From: Eunapius fragilis
Lineage: Eukaryota > Porifera > Demospongiae > Spongillida > Spongillidae
Direction: 5' to 3'
Assembly: GCA_963681505.1 (NCBI GenBank)
Contig: OY811974.1
Span: 12,415,144-12,479,143 of the forward strand
Length of the DNA: 64,000 nucleotides
Shown here: positions 58,701 to 64,000 of the stretch, piece after piece
Layout: each line of letters opens with the position of its first letter
How positions within the stretch are numbered: the stretch's first letter is position 1
Notes under the pieces: model-generated
The model's database searches: none
What the model was told of the DNA's origin: nothing
Seen by the model: the letters and a program-made list of their open reading frames with translations, nothing else
Translations under genes and position numbers: made by a program

Positions 58701-60365
58701 GTCCAGGATTTTACACCCATCCCAGTGGCTATAGGGTGAGCCTTCGGGTAGATGCCAATGGATATGATGATGGTGAAGGTACGCACGTATCTGTATTCCT
58801 ATGCCTGATGAAGGTAGAGAATGATGATACCCTCACATAGCCAATCAGATACAAGTGTACAATCACCCTTCTCAACCAGCTAAAGGATGAAGACCATTAC
58901 CCAATGACAGTAACAACTAAAGATGAAGCTTCAGGTTACAATAGCAGAGTGCTCAGTGGTGAGAGGGGCTTAGGGAGAGGTTATTATCAGTGGATCACTC
59001 ATGATCAGCAGGGCCTCCAGGAAAAAAAAATAGTGTCAGTATTTGAAGGATGGCTTCAGAGTACAAGTGGAAGTCCTTCCAGTCTGCCAGTCATGGCTGA
59101 TGGTAACCGTGCCATCTGAAGATGCATTAGCTTTGTGATTAGATGCAGCAAATTAACTTTCAATTAACATATAATAGAGCTAGTGGCGTTTGTTACAAAT
59201 GGTAAAATGAAATTGGTTTCTGCAGCCATGGCACTGCATTCACGTTTTAGTAGCAAGTACCTGCACAACATTAATGTGCTAGTCATACTGGTCAGAGGTC
59301 CTCTGCAAGGTGGGTATGGGGGGAGCACTTAGGATACTGAAGTGGTATTCAGGTAAAGGCTAGATACTACTGTGCAACAATGTATGTATAAATTATTTCA
59401 TTCATGAAACTAGTACATTAGGCAAGCGTTGCACCCTAGTAGCCTACACTCAATCTGGAGTCCAATGGAATAAACAAACGAATTTTTTATTGTACGCTGA
59501 GAAAACTAATAATTAAATACCACAATGCTAGTACTACTCACAGTCTGCCTCAGCAATAGCTATGTCAATGGCACTAAAATGGAAAGCTCACCCCTGTGAT
59601 GACATTATTCAGAATGGTATCCAAGCAATAGTCTGGCCATAACCTTGGGACAGGAGAGAGTCAAGTCTCTTGCATGAGAAAATATCTGGGTTTAAGAGCA
59701 ATGCTCAATTCTGTGTATTGAAATGCTGGTCATGCAAACACGTCACATATCTTGATATTCAAACGATATGGCATGCAGAAGCCTTTAGATAGGAAGCTGT
59801 GTGAATATTATTCTACATAATATTATGACAGTGTCTAGCATAATCAGTACTTCAGGTTTTCGTATTTTTGGATTATCTGTGGTCTGTGCCTATCAAATGA
59901 TCTGGATTTTGAAGTGAAATGATCATTTCCCATCAAGAATTAGACTGAAGTGGAATTCGTGATACTTGGCCATAATTTTTTTGGCTGTGATTAAATATTT
60001 ACTTGATTGTTCAACATTAACAGGATGCAATGTAGCAACACAGTCTTATTGGCCAAACATTTTTCAACACGGGAAATAAGGTAGTGTCACGTGACAGACA
60101 CGCCTCGTGGTTTTCGTTTTCAGTGTTCCCAGTCCATAAAACGGTTTATAGCATATATCTCATCTGGAAGACAGCAGGTCAACCGGCACTATTAATAAAA
60201 GGGTGTTACCGCAACACTCTTAGGGTGTTCGTACGCCTGCTTAGGATTAACACCCATGGGATCCAGTGTAGTGGTAACTGCTCTGGAGTGTTAAAGCCAA
60301 CACTCTGAAGTGTAGCCAGTACACTCTATTGAAGGTATCAATATCTCGCATATGCTCCGTAAATT
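51501..60365. repeat. 8.9-kb duplicated segment, copy 2 (starts at the gap)
   Basis: Partner of 42424-51300. It continues beyond the duplicated part with GATGTTGCCAAACTTAATTA at 60366, whereas copy 1 is cut by the gap at that point. Contains a second copy of each feature listed for 42.4-51.3 kb. Confidence 0.95.
57892..59119 (+). pseudogene. TRAF-like gene (RING, TRAF zinc fingers, MATH), frame broken; copy 2
   Basis: Domain order fits sponge TRAF-like proteins: RING at 57930-58065, zinc fingers from 58106 to about 58520, a linker with repeated C-HHL/CEHDL and AMV.L phrases, and MATH from about 58660 (HVIRMSGFNQMK) to LNQLKDEDHYPMTV, RGYYQWITHDQ and stop at 59117-59119. The RING lacks the usual central His. 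Breaks in both copies: a frame change with stop just after the RING (58078), a frame change at about 58355 between the zinc-finger halves, one in the MATH domain near 58704, and a TAG at about 58838 where Trp is expected (TLT-x-PIRY). Copy 2 keeps 120 codons open across the first fingers. The start is unclear; a CCATAG acceptor near 57889 suggests an upstream exon. Decayed gene or consistently misread bases. Confidence 0.82.
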
Positions 60366-60440
60366 GATGTTGCCAAACTTAATTAATATAAATAAACAAT
60401 GCAACAACAGCTAGGTTCACTTATTTACGGACGCGTCAGG

Positions 60441-60666
60441 AATACGTAATGAGCGTCCGAAATTTCTGGCAAGGCCTTTCCCTGTTCCTCCATCGATCTA
60501 TCTCAAAAGTTGGCACTGCATGCAGATGAGAGATTGAGTAAGCTGGGAAGGTTCATTATTCAACAGTGAAAACGAAGTATTGTGTGGTGTGCCTGAACAT
60601 ATATGTAGTAAGACTAAGGCTGTTTTTAGTGCATGTGTATTTTTGTATGTGAGTATTTTGGTGCAT

Positions 60667-60697
<31 letters not shown>

Positions 60698-61649
60698 TGT
60701 GTGTTTGTGTATGTGTTTCTTTGTGTATGTGTGAGCACATGTTTCTTTGTGTATGTTTTTGTGTGTGTATGTATTGGTGTTTTTGTGTAGCATGTGTGTT
60801 TTATTGTGTGAAGTAATACTCTTTGTGTCACTTGCTTTAAAAGTAGTACTTTTTGGACTTAAACATCATTTTTAGATATATCATTTTTGGGGACTGGTTA
60901 TACAAATGAGGACATAAAGATTGGCTAACACAAGTACAAGGTGTAGTGCTATGGCACAGTATTCAACATTATTAGCATATTTACTATAAGTATACGTGTA
61001 TATCAAGCTGTAACCTAACGTATTTCTAACTTTGAAGTATATGGGACGTTGTATTATAAAACCAGGTTTATAAAACCACTATGAACTAGCACCAATTTCA
61101 AACCCACATATCTTCCAAGCTACACAAGCCACGTCCTTCCTATTTTCAGGACTTATTGCCACATTCAATTCTAGTTTTACACGCTATGAGCCTTTTTCAC
61201 TCGTCTATACAAACGTTCGGTAACCTTCAGGGTTAAGAACGCGTAAAACTTAACGATGTTTGCTATCGGATTCTGCAAATTATTGAATTTTACTTAATCA
61301 ATAATCAAGATATTGATGATCAATGTGAGAACAATTTTCCCGGTCATTCCTTATTTTAGAAGAGATTCCATTTACCTGTGAATATTAATAAGCATCAAAA
61401 GACCTATGCTCGCTAATGAAAATCTTTTCTTGCAAAAACCTTGACTCTTGGAGTACTGAGCTTTGCGCCCTGTACTTTTTATCTAAAAGACGAGTACCCA
61501 CAACTATCATCACTACAGCTTTAATTTGTGGGCATGATAAAATTCTAACTACAGTAATTACTTTCTGATACTATTCCATCCATGATTTCGTGGTAAGAAA
61601 ATATTTTTAATATATACTGAAGCATGAGAATAAATTGATGAAGGGATAT
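60441..61649. other. Intergenic with GT microsatellite
   Basis: A GT-rich tract spans about 60665-60800 (pure near 60668-60697). The rest of the stretch is AT-rich with no gene or RNA I recognise. Confidence 0.6.
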
Positions 61650-61784
61650 GGCTTCTAATATAGGTCTACTTCATTATTCCTTTTCAATATCAGAAGCCCT
61701 GTTTCCTTGCTTTTTACACCACCATTACCTTTGATTCCTATATACCACCAACCTTCTCGTATAGAGAATGTTTTTATCACTTGT
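61650..61784. mobile_element. MITE family M1, right arm only
   Basis: Closely matches the right arm at 7850-7985 (CTTCTAATATAGGTCTA... to TTTTTAT.ACTTGT) with a few changes. No left arm is present, so it is a half element, probably from deletion at the palindrome centre. Confidence 0.88.
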
Positions 61785-62304
61785 TAAGTATTAATAGGCT
61801 ACAGGATACTGAAAGAGCTTTGATGTGACTGTAGTTATAAGGTACATACATGAACAACCAGGACTCCTGGACCATCTTTACGAGGGAGGACTAGGGTTGT
61901 TGTGCCGGGTGATAAAGAATTTATATATATGCTTACAACTAGTATGATTAGCATAAAATGGGCTTCTGTTTGAATGCATGAAGCAAGGTAACAGTAGGTA
62001 AGTGAAAGAAACATACCAAAATTAAATTGATCTCATATGCATTAGGCTAGGGTCCTGAAGCTTGGCAACCTCTAGATACGTATACTTTTATGACGGTCAC
62101 TGGAAAATAGTTAGGGGGTGGAAGTGGATGAAGGTGGAGGATGAGAGGTGAATGGGGTGCAAGTGGATGAGGGGTGAAGAGAGGATCGAAAGCGTACGCC
62201 TTAGCAAAGAAAATAACAATTGAATGTAATGTTTTGTGCTGATAAGCGAATGTGTATGTGAAAGCGCGAGCCGCTACTGTAAACACTGCAACGCAGCAAA
62301 TTAG

Positions 62305-62315
62305 CACGTGATTGG
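62305..62315. promoter_or_regulatory. E-box and inverted CCAAT before GTPase gene
   Basis: CACGTG (62305-62310) directly followed by ATTGG, 25-35 bases upstream of the start codon. No TATA box at a usual distance. Suggestive only. Confidence 0.35.
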
Positions 62316-62339
62316 TGCCACACAGGCTTAGCGCGAGCG

Positions 62340-64000
62340 ATGGAAAGCAAGGTACATGTACTCAAGGACACAGTGAGTTGGGAGGGAGCCGCTTCTAGCA
62401 GCGGGAGTGATCGGGATAGTAATACAAGCAAGGCTAGCAAGCAAGGAGTTCCTGAAAGAATAACCATTCCATCGAAGGAATTGAAGGGGCCAGCTGGACG
62501 TCGTCAAACAATCTACGAGCCGATTTCGACTGTTGTAAGTGAGGATGAAAAACGACGCATAGCAACGCGAGCGATTGGGAAGGAAAACCCTCATTATCCT
62601 GCTCCTGGAAAGGTCCTTATGGTAGTGGGGGCAACTGGTTCGGGCAAAAGTACTCTAATCAACGGATTAACAAACTATGTATACGGAGTTAAGTGGGGTG
62701 ATAGTTTCCGCTATAAAGTGATTGTTGATGAAGGCGGCCGTTCTCAGACCCAAAGCCAAACGACCTGGATCACAGCGTACACGTTCCATAAAACAGAACA
62801 CTCTATCCTTCCTTATACTCTGACTGTGATAGATACACCAGGGTTTGGTGACACTAGCGGTATTGAACGAGACAAAGAGATAGCAGACCAGACAACCTCT
62901 TCATTGACCGCAAGAACAATACAGTAGACGTGTTACATGGTATTGCATTTGTTGTTCAAGCTGCATCAGCAAGGCTAACAAGAACTCAACAATATATATT
63001 TGATGCAGCACTATCCATATTTGGCAAGAATATAGCCAACAACATCATGTTGGTGGCTACTTTGCTGACCGCAAGAAACCACCAGTCTATGCAGCCATAG
63101 AAGAGGCTAAAATACCATCCCGCAAGGCATTTAAATTCAATAACTCAGCTCTGTACTCAGAAGATGAAGATGATGATGAAGATGGCTTTGAAGATAATCG
63201 ATATTGGGAGATGGGGGGAAAAAGTTTTTCAACATTTCTTACTGAATTTACTGTGCTAGAAGCTCAGAGTTTACGTTTAACACGAGAAGTACTGAAAGAG
63301 CGTGAGCATTTGGAAACTACTCTCAGTAGTCTTCAACCACAGATTCAATTTGGATTGGCTAAAATAGATGAGTTCAAACAAGAAAGACAAATTCTTCAGA
63401 AGCACGAAGCTCAAATAAATGACTGCAAGGACTTCAAATATAAGGTCACTGAGCAGCGCCATCATCAGGTTACGCTTAAACCTGGTGAGATAATAATCAA
63501 TTGCCAAATATGCCATACGACCTATCACTATCCTTGCAAAATAGCCAATGATGCCGAAAAGTCACAGTGCGCTGCAATGAATAGAAATGGAACCTGCAAC
63601 ACCTGCCCAGGGCGTTGCTCTTGGAAGCAACACTTCAACACCCCTTATCGTTATGAGGCGTTTGAGGAGGAAGTTGAAAGGACATTCGAAGACCTAAAGG
63701 TACGCTATGAGATTGCCGTTGGCAGTAAATCAAAAACAGAAGCATTCATTGCTGGCATGGAGAAAGAGATGTAGCAGCTTGTTAAAAATTTATGTGGCAT
63801 GATTACCGAAGCTCGCCAAAGCATCGAACGTCTGAAGGAGATTGCATTGAAACCAAACCCAATGTCTGAAGTGGAATACATTGATATCCTGATCGAAGCA
63901 GAGAAGTGTGACAAAACGCTAGGGTTTTTAAGGCGCATAAGTGTTTTAAAAAAGGTTAGAGCCAAAGCACTTCTACTTTCTACTATGGCTAAAGCCAACG
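62340..64000 (+). pseudogene. P-loop GTPase with cysteine-rich region, two frameshifts and one stop; runs off window
   Basis: Begins ATG at 62340. A Ser-rich N-terminus of about 90 residues precedes a G domain: G1 VVGATGSGKSTLING, SQTQSQTTWITAYTF, G3 TVIDTPGFGDT, then after a frameshift near 62890 IDRKNNTVDVLHGIAFVVQA, RLTRTQQYIFDAALSIFGKN. A second frameshift at about 63060 (probably one T short) leads to PPVYAAIEEAKIPSRKAF, KFNNSALYSEDEDDDEDG, a long coiled-coil, and a metal-binding-like patch CQICHTTYHYPC ... CNTCPGRCSWKQHF. A TAG at 63772 follows KEM; the same frame then stays open to the window end. I recognise this layout (AIG1/septin-like G domain, coiled coil, Cys/His patch) from unnamed fish, cnidarian and sponge proteins; related GTPases are immune-linked, but this role is inference. 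Either a recent pseudogene or a functional gene with three read errors. Confidence 0.82.

Noticed and set aside
42424-60365. Reading the 8.9-kb repeat as a recent biological tandem duplication
   Set aside because: Both inner ends coincide with an arbitrary-length gap and the differences are homopolymer indels; an assembly overlap is simpler.
1-64000. CRISPR arrays, bacterial operons, tRNA and rRNA genes
   Set aside because: Direct repeats here are microsatellites, minisatellites or transposons; no spaced identical repeats, no clover-leaf with anticodon and T-loop consensus, and no rRNA core sequence was seen.

Overview
This window looks like nuclear DNA from an early-branching animal, most probably a marine sponge. 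The inference rests on gene content: a receptor tyrosine kinase split by many short GT-AG introns, RING/zinc-finger/MATH (TRAF-like) genes, Kunitz inhibitor genes with one domain per exon, a P-loop GTPase of a type common in fish, cnidarians and sponges, and a secreted cysteine-rich family known to me from sponges and cnidarians. There are no operons, ribosome binding sites, CRISPR arrays or recognisable tRNA/rRNA genes. Species cannot be fixed from the sequence alone.

Layout. 1-1.4 kb: the 3' end of a Kunitz gene, in a segment repeated about 12.3 kb downstream. 2.4-6.0 kb: exons of guanine deaminase, with the 5' end and the exon carrying a metal-binding aspartate absent. 6-11.5 kb: non-coding, with a 22-bp minisatellite, foldback elements and hairpins. 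11.6-12.65 kb: a complete four-exon, two-Kunitz secreted inhibitor gene with TATA box. 15.1-15.6 kb: an inverted, broken fragment of receptor kinase ectodomain. 16.8-21.6 kb: a 13-exon receptor tyrosine kinase of about 1004 residues. 22-25.6 kb: dispersed repeats, a LINE reverse-transcriptase relic and a truncated secreted-protein pseudogene. 25.8-26.7 kb (minus) and 39.1-40.1 kb (plus): two intact single-exon secreted protein genes in inverted orientation. Between them lies a degenerate Ty3/gypsy pol on the minus strand, split inside its reverse transcriptase by a 6.6-kb element with inverted arms of about 2 kb. 40.9-42.8 kb: tandem and dispersed repeats. 42.4-60.4 kb: one 8.9-kb sequence present twice around a 200-base gap, almost certainly an unmerged contig overlap; it holds a degraded TRAF-like gene and a coiled-coil remnant. 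62.3 kb to the end: a P-loop GTPase gene with two frameshifts and one stop, running off the window.

The most interesting material is mobile DNA. A 62-bp perfect-TIR element and a 261-bp G-rich element each sit in one copy of the Kunitz-linked duplication while the other copy preserves the empty site, so target duplications (9 and 5 bp) can be read directly. A relative of the 261-bp element sits in the first intron of the kinase, also with a 5-bp duplication. Genes that are likely functional are the two-Kunitz gene, the receptor kinase and the two secreted-protein genes. Guanine deaminase, TRAF-like, gypsy and LINE sequences are broken as read. Because the assembly has many long G/C homopolymers and the two overlap copies differ mainly by single-base indels, some frameshifts may be sequencing error.
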